Assembly: GCA_947246685.1 (NCBI GenBank)
Contig: CAMXSN010000003.1
Coordinates: 124,001-188,000 of the forward strand
Reading direction: 5' to 3'
DNA from: an uncultured Clostridia bacterium
GTDB lineage: Bacteria; Bacillota; Clostridia; Christensenellales; UBA3700
DNA: 64,000 nucleotides
In this document: piece by piece, positions 45,637 to 54,025 of the stretch
Layout: the number at the start of each line of letters is the position of its first letter
How positions within the stretch are numbered: the stretch's first letter is position 1
Position numbers and translations under genes: made by a program
The notes under the pieces: generated by a model
The model's database searches: none
The model's input: only the letters and a program-made list of their open reading frames with translations
What the model was told of the DNA's origin: nothing

Positions 45637-46674
45637 TTACCACTTGTTGTGAACTTTTTCAGCAAAGCCCAGTTCGTTATCCAACCGCACCGACCTGCCG
45701 TCGTCGAGAATGCACTCTCCCGAAAAATATCCGAATACCTGATGAGGTATCATACACATGACCTTGAGATCCATTGGTTCGTATCTGTCGATCAACGGAC
45801 GGAACAAACAATCAAGTCTTCCGTCGTCGGATACTAAACGCCATTCCTCCGTATAACGCGGTTTGCCTTCGCTGTCGCCCGGTATGATAAATTCAGACCT
45901 GCCTATTTTGTGCGATTTCCCGTTGAAGAAAAACATATCTTCGCTCGCAGCGTCGGTATTGCCGAATCCGTAACCCAAATTCCACCCAAAAGTCGAGCCG
46001 TCGGAAAGCCGCGTTTGCAAACTCGACCAATACCAAGTGTTGTCGTAAGTCCACACGCCGCGTCCCCAATCCAAAGTCGCCAAAGAGTCTTCTTTGCAGA
46101 ATTTCTTGACCTCGCCGTTGAGAGAAAAACTTCCTTCCGCGCGCATGCAGTTGATCTTTTGATTGAGATAAAAATATCCCTTTTTGTCAAACGGCGTGGC
46201 AATTACCATACTTTCTTGGGGAAAGTCGGTCAGCGTAATATCCCATTTAACGCAAGTGCCCTTCTTATCCGCATTGGGATACACGCCTTTGAGCCGTCGG
46301 GTAACGCCGTCGTTTTCAAAGCTCATCTGCACTTTACCGTTTTTCCAACCGCAGTCGCCGATCTCGGCGGAAGACGGCATATGCAGCTTGCCCATCGGGA
46401 AAAGAAAAACCGAACTGTTGGTAAACTGAGAAGGTTTGAGAAAGTCGAGTACGCTTATGCTCAGCGCTCCCACGTATCCCATATCGGCAATCGTTAGGCA
46501 CAACGCGTATTCCTTGTTGGATACGTAGTAATAATCCCATTCTTTGATACGGGATTTCTTGGCTGTCACTGCATTCCTGTCGTAGATATAGAACGGCTTT
46601 TTTGCGTAACCCGGAGTTTCGACGTTGCCCGACGCGTCGAGCAGAACGGTAGGTTGAGTAATTTCTCTCTGCAT
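45637..46674 (-). CDS. DUF2804 family protein
   Basis: The 345-aa protein has no signal peptide or membrane helix. The conserved features of DUF2804 are present: an early GYAKKPFYIYDRN, RIKEWDYYYV, then DWGRGVWTYDNTWYWSS and a late LGFAEKVHNKW. Such proteins are predicted lipocalin-like beta proteins of unknown activity. The start at 46674 was chosen because AGGGAAGA lies 8 bases upstream. It is monocistronic and converges on the GH95 gene. Confidence 0.85.
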   Translation of the reverse strand: MQREITQPTVLLDASGNVETPGYAKKPFYIYDRNAVTAKKSRIKEWDYYYVSNKEYALCLTIADMGYVGALSISVLDFLKPSQFTNSSVFLFPMGKLHMPSSAEIGDCGWKNGKVQMSFENDGVTRRLKGVYPNADKKGTCVKWDITLTDFPQESMVIATPFDKKGYFYLNQKINCMRAEGSFSLNGEVKKFCKEDSLATLDWGRGVWTYDNTWYWSSLQTRLSDGSTFGWNLGYGFGNTDAASEDMFFFNGKSHKIGRSEFIIPGDSEGKPRYTEEWRLVSDDGRLDCLFRPLIDRYEPMDLKVMCMIPHQVFGYFSGECILDDGRSVRLDNELGFAEKVHNKW

Positions 46675-46861
46675 AATATTTCTTCCCTGTGTAATACAGT
46701 CTACCATAGACGAAATGCTTTTACCATATCATATTGCGGCTAACACGGCAAAAATCGGCGCGGCAAACGAAAAAACCGCGATATTTCGAGGCTTTAACCA
46801 TTATTATAAATTTGGAAGTTGCAATGAGTCGCGTTTGAGCATAAATCGCGACGCTCCGTAA

Positions 46862-48034
46862 CTAATTGACACTTGGATGATACAGTTTCAAATGATCGTT
46901 CAAAGCTGCTTTTCCCTCTTCGTTGAATTGCACCTCTTCGGTCATTTCTTCATCGTAATAGTAAGTTTGATTTTTTGTAATTTCGGCATATCTGTCGCCG
47001 TATACGATTTTATCCATATACGCTTTGTCCAATTCTGTCAACAACATATTTCTTCCGTCGGCAATTACCTGCCATTTTTGAACGTAAGAACTTTCGTCCT
47101 CCGGCTGATCAACAACTGGAACATCGGCGTCTCCTTCGTAGAAAAATTCAATCGTACGGTACGCCAATTCGGTCTGTATCTGCTCAACCTTAACGACGCG
47201 ATTATCGGAGACTGTAAACTTGAATTTCTTTCCTGCGTCAAAGAAAATCCACGGATTGCCTTGCGCCTCCCAATTGAGTTCGATGCCGCCGCTGTTGCCG
47301 TTGTACGTCACCGTAAAAGTGTCTCCTTCGCGCTGGAACGAACAATAGGACGTATCTGCTATTCTATAAGTAGCCATCGGAGCGAACGTAGAATAAAAAC
47401 CTCGTTGTTTGTAATTTACCGTGCCAACGACTTTAAGATATAAAAACTCGGTAGCGGTATTGGAAAGTTTTTCTTTAAGCTTAACTTTATTGCCGGAACT
47501 GCCGTAATAAAAGAAGTTATTCATATAATATTTATCGCCGCGCGACCCTGCGGTGATGACGCCGTTTTTCAAAGCAAGTTTAACGTCGACCACGCTGTAA
47601 TCGGTAACTCCAAATCTGACGGTGCCCGTATCGTGAACGCCTATCGCGTCGTTGTAAGTATTATTAATTGCGATTTCAAGTAGCTCATAGTCTGTATAAT
47701 CCCGCCATGCCGCATAGAGCGTCGTATCTTCTTCTATATAATCGTCCTCGAACGCTTCCGTCTCTAATAACGAGTCGTAATACCAGCCGACAAATACTTT
47801 GTCTTTTTTCTCAGTGGTTTTGCCGTCAAGCAAAGCGCTCAGCCTTTTGGGGTTTTCCGACGTCACGGAATCTATCGGACTGCCGCCGTTGGTCTCGAAA
47901 TTAACCGTGAACGCAGTAGGTATCTTTGAATTATCTTCGTTTCCGCCGGACGTCAAATCGCAAGCGGCAAGAGCAAAGACGCAAGTCAGCGTACACGCCA
48001 TCAGTAACACAGTAAGCAATATCTTCTTTTTCAT
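46862..48034 (-). CDS. Lipoprotein with one InlB-type (Listeria-Bacteroides) repeat
   Basis: The 390-aa protein has a clear lipobox (LAAC, Cys25) and one InlB B-repeat at about 40-112 (VNFETNGGSPIDSV...FVGWYYDSLLETEAF...TTLYAAW). A beta-rich C-terminal half of about 270 residues follows, with no recognised domain. It is likely a surface-anchored binding protein. The RBS AGGAGG lies 8 bases before the ATG at 48034. No clear terminator was seen; the 154-base gap to the DUF2804 start contains an inverted repeat (GTCGCG/CGCGAC) without a T run. Confidence 0.8.
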   Translation of the reverse strand: MKKKILLTVLLMACTLTCVFALAACDLTSGGNEDNSKIPTAFTVNFETNGGSPIDSVTSENPKRLSALLDGKTTEKKDKVFVGWYYDSLLETEAFEDDYIEEDTTLYAAWRDYTDYELLEIAINNTYNDAIGVHDTGTVRFGVTDYSVVDVKLALKNGVITAGSRGDKYYMNNFFYYGSSGNKVKLKEKLSNTATEFLYLKVVGTVNYKQRGFYSTFAPMATYRIADTSYCSFQREGDTFTVTYNGNSGGIELNWEAQGNPWIFFDAGKKFKFTVSDNRVVKVEQIQTELAYRTIEFFYEGDADVPVVDQPEDESSYVQKWQVIADGRNMLLTELDKAYMDKIVYGDRYAEITKNQTYYYDEEMTEEVQFNEEGKAALNDHLKLYHPSVN

Positions 48035-48111
48035 ATACTAACCTCCTAGATAATCGATGCGCCGTCCGTATCGGACTATTTTCGCGTTATGTAATTTTGT
48101 GTTGCGAGGAT

Positions 48112-48140
48112 AATATAGCACTATTTTCCCGAAAAATCAA
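48112..48140 (-). promoter_or_regulatory. Promoter of the InlB-repeat lipoprotein gene
   Basis: On the minus strand the -35 box is TTGATT (48140-48135), the spacer 17 bases and the -10 box TATATT (48117-48112). Confidence 0.6.
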
Positions 48141-48255
48141 ACGAATAGCAAAGAAATGCCCGCCGACAAAATTCGCCAAGACGTATACGCGCGGCGCCAA
48201 GACGTCACACAACGCCGTCAGTCAACGCAATTACTGCCTCATCAATCCAAATTTC

Positions 48256-48284
48256 TTGACAATTTCCGCCGCCTAAGATATACT
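48256..48284 (+). promoter_or_regulatory. Near-consensus SigA promoter of the decarboxylase gene
   Basis: TTGACA (48256-48261), a 17-base spacer and TATACT (48279-48284) make this the strongest promoter match in the window. It lies about 28 bases before the start region. Confidence 0.8.
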
Positions 48285-48314
48285 CATATTATTAATTTCT
48301 TACGGAGCGTTATG

Positions 48315-49571
48315 ATGAAAAAAATACCGTTTGTAACAAAAGAACAAGTCGAGAAAATCACCGAGCAATACCCCACTCCTTTTCATATTTACGATGAAAA
48401 AGGCATACGCGAAAATGCAAGATTGCTCAAGAAAGCTTTCTCGTGGAATAAAGGATTCAAGGAATATTTCGCTGTAAAGGCGACGCCCAACCCGCATATT
48501 CTCAACATTTTAAGACAGGAAGGCGCAGGCGCGGACTGCTCTTCCCTGACGGAACTTATGATGAGCGACAACGTGGGTTTCAAAGGAAACGAGATTATGT
48601 TTTCTTCTAACGTAACTCCCAAAGAGGATTTCCGCTTGGCAGCGAAATTGGGCGCAATAGTCAACTTCGACGATCTCACCCACATAGATTACTATAAAGA
48701 AATAGCGCCGTTTCTCGATACAATGTGCTGCCGATACAATCCGGGCGGAGATTTTACCCTCAACAACGAGATTATGGATACTCCCAAAGACGCAAAATAC
48801 GGTATGACCAAAGAGCAGATAAAAATCGCTTATAAAAAACTTAAGGATTACGGCGTAAAGCATTTTGGAATACACGCGTTTTTGGCAAGCAACACCGTCG
48901 GCAACGGCTATTATCCAAAACTCGCCAAGATATTATTCGAACTGGCGGTAGAACTTAAAAACGAACTCGGAATACATATCGCATTCATCAACCTTTCAGG
49001 CGGCGTTGGCGTACAGTACCGCCCCGACAAAGAAGACAACAATATCCTTGCTATCGGCGAGGGCGTGCGCAAAGTCTACGAAGAGGTACTTATCCCCAAC
49101 GGAATGGGCGACGTGGCGCTGTTTACCGAACTCGGCAGATTTATGCTCGCTCCCTACGGCGCGCTTATCGCCAAAGTCATTCATAAAAAGCACATATGGA
49201 AAGAATACGTCGGACTTGACGCATGCGCGGCAAACCTTATGCGTCCGGCTATCTACGGAGCTTATCATCATATCACCGTGCTAGGCAAAGAAAATCAGCC
49301 GCTGACTTATAAATGCGACGTCACGGGCGGATTGTGCGAAAACAACGATAAATTCGCCGTAGACAGAATGCTGCCCCAAATCGAGATAGGAGACTACGTC
49401 AATATCCACGACGCGGGCGCTCACGGATTTGCAATGGGATATAACTACAACGGCAAACTGCGCTCCGCCGAACTTCTGCTCAAAGAAGACGGCAGCGTCC
49501 AATTGATAAGAAGGGCGGAAACTCCGCAGGATTACTTCGCTACGCTCGACTTTTCCGAATTCAAAAAATAG
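48315..49571 (+). CDS. lysA: Diaminopimelate decarboxylase-type PLP enzyme
   Basis: The 418-aa fold-type III decarboxylase has the PLP lysine at Lys55 (FAVKATPNP), HFGIHAFLASNTVGNGYY, the glycine loop NLSGGVGVQY, catalytic-Cys motif GGLCENNDKFA and C-terminal HDAGAHGFAMGYNYNG. These match LysA, which makes lysine from meso-diaminopimelate, though family members acting on other diamino acids exist. Two adjacent ATG codons at 48312 and 48315 are possible; GGAG at 48304-48307 gives better spacing to the second. A small membrane protein gene follows after 11 bases and is probably co-transcribed. Confidence 0.85.
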   Translation: MKKIPFVTKEQVEKITEQYPTPFHIYDEKGIRENARLLKKAFSWNKGFKEYFAVKATPNPHILNILRQEGAGADCSSLTELMMSDNVGFKGNEIMFSSNVTPKEDFRLAAKLGAIVNFDDLTHIDYYKEIAPFLDTMCCRYNPGGDFTLNNEIMDTPKDAKYGMTKEQIKIAYKKLKDYGVKHFGIHAFLASNTVGNGYYPKLAKILFELAVELKNELGIHIAFINLSGGVGVQYRPDKEDNNILAIGEGVRKVYEEVLIPNGMGDVALFTELGRFMLAPYGALIAKVIHKKHIWKEYVGLDACAANLMRPAIYGAYHHITVLGKENQPLTYKCDVTGGLCENNDKFAVDRMLPQIEIGDYVNIHDAGAHGFAMGYNYNGKLRSAELLLKEDGSVQLIRRAETPQDYFATLDFSEFKK

Positions 49572-49582
49572 AAGGTAAATAT

Positions 49583-50107
49583 ATGAAAAATTCCAAAGAA
49601 AAACTGCCGAGCGATCAAGCTCAACAACCGCCGCTTAAAGAAGAAAGAAGCAAGAAAAAGATGAGCAAACTCAAGATACTTTCCATTATATGGACAGCTT
49701 TGATGTTTTGCGTTTATATCGCTCTCGACGCAAGCAAAATCGTCAAACAAGGCTGGATTGCTCCGAATATCATCGTCACGGCGTTTTTGGGATTGCAGAT
49801 AATTCTGTTTATCGTATTCTCTATCATCGGCGCTAAGACCAAAGAAGAAGGACAGCGACAGAAAACCACTGTCAAATGGGTCAAAAAACTCAAAAAATTT
49901 ACGCTCAAGCTGACGACCGTGGTCACTTCGATAATATTTATCGTATCGGTGGAAAGCGCGTCGTTTGGAGATATACTCGGATTGGTAATCGCCATAATAT
50001 CTTTGATACTTTTCTTGATATCGATGATACGCATGATAGTCAAGCAATGCAAAAAAGCAAAAAAAGCCAAACAAAAGGCAGAAAAAAACGCAGCGAAAAA
50101 TGCTTGA
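49583..50107 (+). CDS. Small membrane protein of unknown function
   Basis: The 174-aa protein has a charged, Lys/Glu-rich N terminus (to about 30), four predicted transmembrane helices arranged as two pairs (about 33-50 and 58-75, then 110-125 and 130-152), and a strongly basic tail (KQCKKAKKAKQKAEKNAAKNA). I do not recognise a family. The RBS AAGGT lies before the ATG, 11 bases after the decarboxylase stop, and the terminator follows, so it forms a two-gene unit with it. Confidence 0.7.
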   Translation: MKNSKEKLPSDQAQQPPLKEERSKKKMSKLKILSIIWTALMFCVYIALDASKIVKQGWIAPNIIVTAFLGLQIILFIVFSIIGAKTKEEGQRQKTTVKWVKKLKKFTLKLTTVVTSIIFIVSVESASFGDILGLVIAIISLILFLISMIRMIVKQCKKAKKAKQKAEKNAAKNA

Positions 50108-50130
50108 TATATCGCGTTCAAGAAAAAGCA

Positions 50131-50157
50131 AGCCCCGCAATTTTATGCGGGGCTTTA
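50131..50157 (+). terminator. Intrinsic terminator of the decarboxylase operon
   Basis: A 9-bp GC-rich stem (AGCCCCGCA/TGCGGGGCT) with a 6-base loop is followed by TTAT. Position and strength also suit termination of the convergent XRE gene. Confidence 0.85.
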
Positions 50158-50179
50158 TGCATAACGCGATCAAATACCG

Positions 50180-50398
50180 TTAATACGCCTTGGTGCCTTC
50201 TTCGTCTTCCAATCCCAATAAATAATCGGCAGATACTTTGAAAAACTTGCAGAGTCTCAACACTGCGTCCGTACTCAAATCCAGTTTTTCATTTTCATAT
50301 TTGGACATGCTCTTTACGGAAAGTCCCGTGGATTCTGCAAGCTGCGCTTGCGTCAATCCCCTCTCAGTCCTCAATTCTTTCAACCTTTGTCCGTACAT
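50180..50398 (-). CDS. XRE-family helix-turn-helix regulator
   Basis: The 72-aa protein is essentially one Cro/C1-type HTH domain (LKELRTERGLTQAQLAESTGLSVKSMSKYENEKLDLSTDAVLRLCKFF) with a short acidic tail. The ATG at 50398 is preceded by GAGGT 11 bases upstream; an in-frame TTG at 50416 has no RBS. It faces away from a Cys-rich small gene, with a palindrome between them that could be its operator. Confidence 0.85.
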   Translation of the reverse strand: MYGQRLKELRTERGLTQAQLAESTGLSVKSMSKYENEKLDLSTDAVLRLCKFFKVSADYLLGLEDEEGTKAY

Positions 50399-50439
50399 AT
50401 ATTTAGCATACCTCAATAAAACTTTTTTAGTTGATAATG

Positions 50440-50452
50440 CTCCAAAATGGAG
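50440..50452. promoter_or_regulatory. Palindrome between the XRE gene and the Cys-rich gene (candidate operator)
   Basis: A perfect inverted repeat CTCCA-AAA-TGGAG sits in the 93-base gap between divergent start codons. Size and place suit an XRE-type operator, but no regulator binding site is known for this protein. Confidence 0.45.
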
Positions 50453-50491
50453 TATATAACGTTATTATTCATTCAATATAAAGGAATAATT

Positions 50492-50770
50492 ATGTCAGAA
50501 ATTAAAGACAAAACATGCAAAAATTGCTATTATCTTTCCCGTCGCTATGCAAAAACAAATCTTTGTCAAATCATAAAATTATGTTCCGGTCATTGTTTGA
50601 ATTCAAACTCAAATAGAAAATTCAAAAACGTATATTACGACAACGCTTGTGCATATTGGAAAAATCGAGAAACGCTTAACGTAGAACAAAATCAAAAAAT
50701 TGAAAAAATACTTGAATCAATCAAATATAAACTTGATGAGATATTGGATTATATTAAACTCGTCGATTAA
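50492..50770 (+). CDS. Small Cys-rich protein of unknown function
   Basis: The 92-aa protein has six cysteines in its first 55 residues (CKNCYYL, NLCQIIKLCSGHC, NACAYW), a possible metal-binding set, then a predicted coiled coil (residues about 60-92, EQNQKIEKILESIKYKLDEILDYI). The start at 50492 was chosen because AAAGGA lies 6 bases upstream. The gene is clearly more AT-rich than its neighbours, suggesting transfer from another genome. It is divergent from the XRE gene and followed by its own terminator. No family recognised. Confidence 0.7.
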   Translation: MSEIKDKTCKNCYYLSRRYAKTNLCQIIKLCSGHCLNSNSNRKFKNVYYDNACAYWKNRETLNVEQNQKIEKILESIKYKLDEILDYIKLVD

Positions 50771-50792
50771 TACAGATACCGACACTACTTTG

Positions 50793-50823
50793 AAGGCTTT
50801 GCTTAAATCGCAAGGTCTTTTTT
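50793..50823 (+). terminator. Intrinsic terminator of the Cys-rich gene
   Basis: A 10-bp stem (AAGGCTTTGC/GCAAGGTCTT, two G-U pairs) with a 7-base loop is followed by TTTTTT. Confidence 0.78.
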
Positions 50824-50857
50824 AATAAATAAAATTATATAAATTCCCTTTGCCGTA

Positions 50858-50886
50858 TTGAAATCGAAAATTTTATGTGATAAAAT
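50858..50886 (+). promoter_or_regulatory. Promoter of the DUF4380-like operon
   Basis: TTGAAA (50858-50863), a 17-base spacer and TAAAAT (50881-50886) lie 28 bases before the ATG at 50915. Confidence 0.65.
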
Positions 50887-50914
50887 AAAGAATTGGAAAA
50901 GGAGAATAATATCC

Positions 50915-51763
50915 ATGGAATACATCGATTACAAACACTACGGAAAATGCGCAAAACTTTCGCGCGGAGATAAGACCATGCTCGTCACGGTGGACATAGG
51001 TCCGAGAATCATCTTCTACGGGTTTGACGGAGGTCAAAATATCTTCTATGAAGACGAAAAAGATTTGATCAACAAAGGCGGAGATTTTTTCGACAAAAAC
51101 TTGCCCGACAAAGGCATTTGGCATATCTACGGCGGACACAGACTGTGGAAATGTCCCGAATATATAGATACTTACTATCCAGACAATTCCCCCGTGCAAG
51201 TGATTGAGGAAAGCGACGGAATACTATTCTTAAGCGATACTGAAATTACCACGGGATTGCAAAAAGGCATAAAGATCGATATGGACGCCGACGGCAACGC
51301 CATCGTGACGCACTCCTTCGTCAATCGCGGCAAACAGCCTACGCCGCGCATTGCGCTGTGGACTCTGTCGGTAATGGACAAAGGCGCAAAGGCTTACGCG
51401 CCGATAAGCGCGCAAGATACGGGTCTTCTGCCCAATAGAAATCTTACGATATGGAGTTATACCGATCTCAAAGACAGCCGTCTGGAAATCGGCAACGACT
51501 GCGTCAAACTGTCTCATTCAAACAATCCGCGCCCGATAAAAATCGGAACGTTCGCCACAGCCGACGTCGCCGTGGAAATCAAAGGTATGAAGTTCTCGAT
51601 AGGTTTCTATTCTCCCGAAGGAGAATACGGCGACTACAACTGCAACCTCGAGATGTATACCAACGATATTATGCTGGAAATAGAAACGCTCTCCCCTCTC
51701 GTCAGTTTGGGGGCAAACGAGCGGGCCGTACATACCGAAAAATGGAGTCTGACAAAAATCTGA
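50915..51763 (+). CDS. DUF4380-like protein (aldose-mutarotase-type beta sandwich)
   Basis: The 282-aa cytoplasmic-looking protein is rich in beta strands. Features such as VDIGPRIIFYGFDGGQNIFY, WHIYGGHRLWKCPE and a late PIKIGTF resemble the DUF4380/galactose-mutarotase superfamily, where the conserved GGHRLW-type region lies near the sugar-binding cleft. A sugar-related role is inferred and unproven. The RBS AAGGAG lies 11 bases upstream of the ATG. The stop ends 2 bases before the protease start, so the two are translationally coupled. Confidence 0.72.
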   Translation: MEYIDYKHYGKCAKLSRGDKTMLVTVDIGPRIIFYGFDGGQNIFYEDEKDLINKGGDFFDKNLPDKGIWHIYGGHRLWKCPEYIDTYYPDNSPVQVIEESDGILFLSDTEITTGLQKGIKIDMDADGNAIVTHSFVNRGKQPTPRIALWTLSVMDKGAKAYAPISAQDTGLLPNRNLTIWSYTDLKDSRLEIGNDCVKLSHSNNPRPIKIGTFATADVAVEIKGMKFSIGFYSPEGEYGDYNCNLEMYTNDIMLEIETLSPLVSLGANERAVHTEKWSLTKI

Positions 51764-51765
51764 AA

Positions 51766-52602
51766 ATGAAAAAAAAGAGTTTAATTATTATCTCAGCCTT
51801 AATAGCGATTACGGCGATTATGTGCGCTATGACCGGTTGTTCTCTTCTCGGAGGCAATATCAAATCGACTACTTCTTATATAGACATAGGCAAGGTCGAA
51901 GACTTGCGCGCGGCAAACGCCGTTGCAAACAACAATCTCGGCTCTTGCGTAAGAGTTATAGCCGAATATTCCAACGGCAACGGCAGCAACGCAAGCGGAT
52001 TCGTGGTGTCTAAGGACGGTTACGTCGTGACCAACAGACATTGCGCGGTGCGCTTCAAAAGCACCAATACTGATATCGGCTACAATTCGTACGAAAAACC
52101 GCTTAAAGCAAATTACACTTTGGTGTTTGCCAATAATATCAAATATACAGCGGAACTTAAAGCTTACAGCACAACCGCGGATATCGCCGTATTGAAGATT
52201 AAGACGCCGTTGCTGACAGGCGAATTTCAACCGGTGACTTTTGAGACACAATCTCCTATATACTACGGCGATAAGCTCTACACCATCGGCAATCCCGAAA
52301 ATATAGGACTTATATTAACCGAACTGATGGTATCTGCTCCTTCGATAGTTCTCAACTCTTCGGATTCATTCGGTTCTATAATATTAGACGGAAATATCAA
52401 CCACGGCAACAGCGGCGGTCCGCTGTTCAACGTCAACAGCCGCGTGATCGGTATCGTATATGCGCGTATTGACGGACAGGATGAAGACGCTTACGGACTC
52501 GGTTGCGGAATTCCCGCGGATACTATAATGGAATTCCTCGACAAAAACAATATAAAATATCAGACAACCCCCGCAATTACCGAAAGCGGAGCTAAGCAAT
52601 AA
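51766..52602 (+). CDS. Trypsin-like (HtrA/S1C type) serine protease lipoprotein without PDZ domain
   Basis: The 278-aa protein has a lipobox (AMTGC, Cys25) and a chymotrypsin-fold protease domain with His92 (TNRHCAV), Asp139 (TADIAVLKI) and Ser216 (NHGNSGGPLFN), so the triad is complete. HtrA proteins usually carry a PDZ domain; here the chain ends right after the protease core. It probably degrades or processes misfolded proteins outside the membrane. There is no RBS near the ATG; it starts 2 bases after the preceding stop and likely depends on re-initiation. Confidence 0.88.
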   Translation: MKKKSLIIISALIAITAIMCAMTGCSLLGGNIKSTTSYIDIGKVEDLRAANAVANNNLGSCVRVIAEYSNGNGSNASGFVVSKDGYVVTNRHCAVRFKSTNTDIGYNSYEKPLKANYTLVFANNIKYTAELKAYSTTADIAVLKIKTPLLTGEFQPVTFETQSPIYYGDKLYTIGNPENIGLILTELMVSAPSIVLNSSDSFGSIILDGNINHGNSGGPLFNVNSRVIGIVYARIDGQDEDAYGLGCGIPADTIMEFLDKNNIKYQTTPAITESGAKQ

Positions 52603-52620
52603 CAAGGTTTTTTACAAAAG

Positions 52621-53385
52621 ATGAAATCAAACGAAACAAAACAATCTCTCAATCCGCACGTCAATCACAGACAGCGAATGAGACAGCGCGTGATAAAAGA
52701 AGGGCTGGAGAATATGCAGGATCACGAAGTGCTCGAATATCTGCTCTATCCTTTTATCCCAAGAAAGGACACCAATCCTATAGCGCACGAACTGATAGCT
52801 TTGGCAGGCAATCTGGAAAAGGTGTTCGACTCTTCGCCGGAAATATTGCTTAAAGTCAAAAATATGACTTCGTCCGCGGCAGTGTTTCTCACGTCAATGC
52901 CTCAAATAATTAAGAAATATAATATACAAAAATTAGGCGACAAACCGCTACTCGACACGACTGCGCACGCAACCGAATATTTTACCGAACTTATCGGAAG
53001 AGAACAGCAGGAATATCTGTGCGTCGCGATACTCAATTCCAAAGGTATGCTGATAGATATGTGTCGAATGACCAACGGCAAAAGCGGCGAATGTCAGATG
53101 GATATCAAAAAATTTGTGCTCAAAGCCGCAAGTTCGCAAGGAGATTGCATAATCGTCGCTCACAATCATCCGTCAGGCAACGCCGAGCCGTCGATAGCCG
53201 ACTGCGATTTTACCAAATGGCTTATATCGGTGACGGAAGTGCTAGGGCTCAAACTGCTCGACCATATTATCGTGTGCAGAAAAACTTATTATTCGTTCAA
53301 AGATTCGGGAGAATTGGAAAACTACGTCGGAGCGCTCAACGACTATCGCAATTACTCCTCGGCAATGGACAAATTCAGAATATAA
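52621..53385 (+). CDS. RadC-type JAB/MPN (JAMM) domain protein
   Basis: The 254-aa protein has an N-terminal UPF0758-like helical part (RQRVIKEGLENMQDHEVLEYLLYPFIPRKDTNPIAHELI) and a C-terminal JAMM metalloprotease-like domain with His181, His183 and Asp194 in HNHPSGNAEPSIADCDF. This is the RadC family, once linked to DNA repair; its true substrate is not known. It follows the protease gene by 18 bases with only a weak RBS and ends at a strong terminator, making it the last gene of this unit. Confidence 0.9.
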   Translation: MKSNETKQSLNPHVNHRQRMRQRVIKEGLENMQDHEVLEYLLYPFIPRKDTNPIAHELIALAGNLEKVFDSSPEILLKVKNMTSSAAVFLTSMPQIIKKYNIQKLGDKPLLDTTAHATEYFTELIGREQQEYLCVAILNSKGMLIDMCRMTNGKSGECQMDIKKFVLKAASSQGDCIIVAHNHPSGNAEPSIADCDFTKWLISVTEVLGLKLLDHIIVCRKTYYSFKDSGELENYVGALNDYRNYSSAMDKFRI

Positions 53386-53409
53386 AACGCGCCTAAGGGC
53401 GCGTTTTTT
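53384..53409 (+). terminator. Intrinsic terminator of the radC-type gene
   Basis: A 10-bp stem (AAAACGCGCC/GGCGCGTTTT) with a 4-base loop continues into TTTTTT and overlaps the stop codon. The next gene converges on it. Confidence 0.88.
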
Positions 53410-53434
53410 ACACAGTTAAGTACTCTGTCTAAGT

Positions 53435-53983
53435 TTAGTATTTTGTCAGAGCGCCGACTTCTTTTAATCCTTTGTACGCATGCTGACGGTGATACTCGTA
53501 AATTATTATGGCGACGCTGTTGGCGAGATTGAGCGACCGCGCCTGCGCTCTCATAGGAATACGCACGCAATCGCCGTAATTTTCGTGCAAAAGCTCTTCG
53601 TCAAGACCTCTCGTCTCTCTGCCGAAAAATACCCAACAGTCCTCATCGTACTTAACGTCAGTGTGATTGTGATCGGATTTGGTCGAAGCAAAGAAAAACT
53701 GCTGACGGCTGTTGAGCTTGGTATTTTTTATCGCTTTTGCAACGTTTTGGTCGCAATCGGCTTTGTCTGCAAAATTAGCAGACAGAAAAGTCTGCACGTC
53801 CGCATATCTTCTGACGTCGGAAATATCCCAATAATCCAAGCCGCTGCGTTTGAGATACTTATCCTCCCAACTGAATCCGCAAGGTTCTATAATATGCAAT
53901 TTTGCGCCCGTAGCCGCGCAGGTGCGAACTATATTTCCCGTGTTGTTGGGGATTTCAGGATTTACCAAAACTATGTTTATCAT
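53435..53983 (-). CDS. trmL: tRNA (cytidine/uridine-34 2'-O)-methyltransferase TrmL
   Basis: The 182-aa SPOUT-class methyltransferase starts MINIVLVNPEIPNNTGNIVRTCA and has the knot motifs FGRETRGLDEELL and IPMRAQARSLNLANSVAIIIYE. These match TrmL/YibK-type enzymes that methylate the wobble ribose of tRNA-Leu. The family length is about 155-160 aa; the extra residues lie in a loop around 65-95. The RBS AAGGAG lies 5 bases before the ATG. It follows dus on the same strand after 42 bases. Confidence 0.92.
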   Translation of the reverse strand: MINIVLVNPEIPNNTGNIVRTCAATGAKLHIIEPCGFSWEDKYLKRSGLDYWDISDVRRYADVQTFLSANFADKADCDQNVAKAIKNTKLNSRQQFFFASTKSDHNHTDVKYDEDCWVFFGRETRGLDEELLHENYGDCVRIPMRAQARSLNLANSVAIIIYEYHRQHAYKGLKEVGALTKY

Positions 53984-54025
53984 CGATTCTCCTTATTAAA
54001 ACAAGCTGTCTTGCTATGCAACATA

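Noticed and set aside
46770..46861. Inverted repeat GTCGCG/CGCGAC after the InlB-repeat lipoprotein gene
   Set aside because: It has a short stem with a 13-base loop and no T run, too weak to call a terminator.
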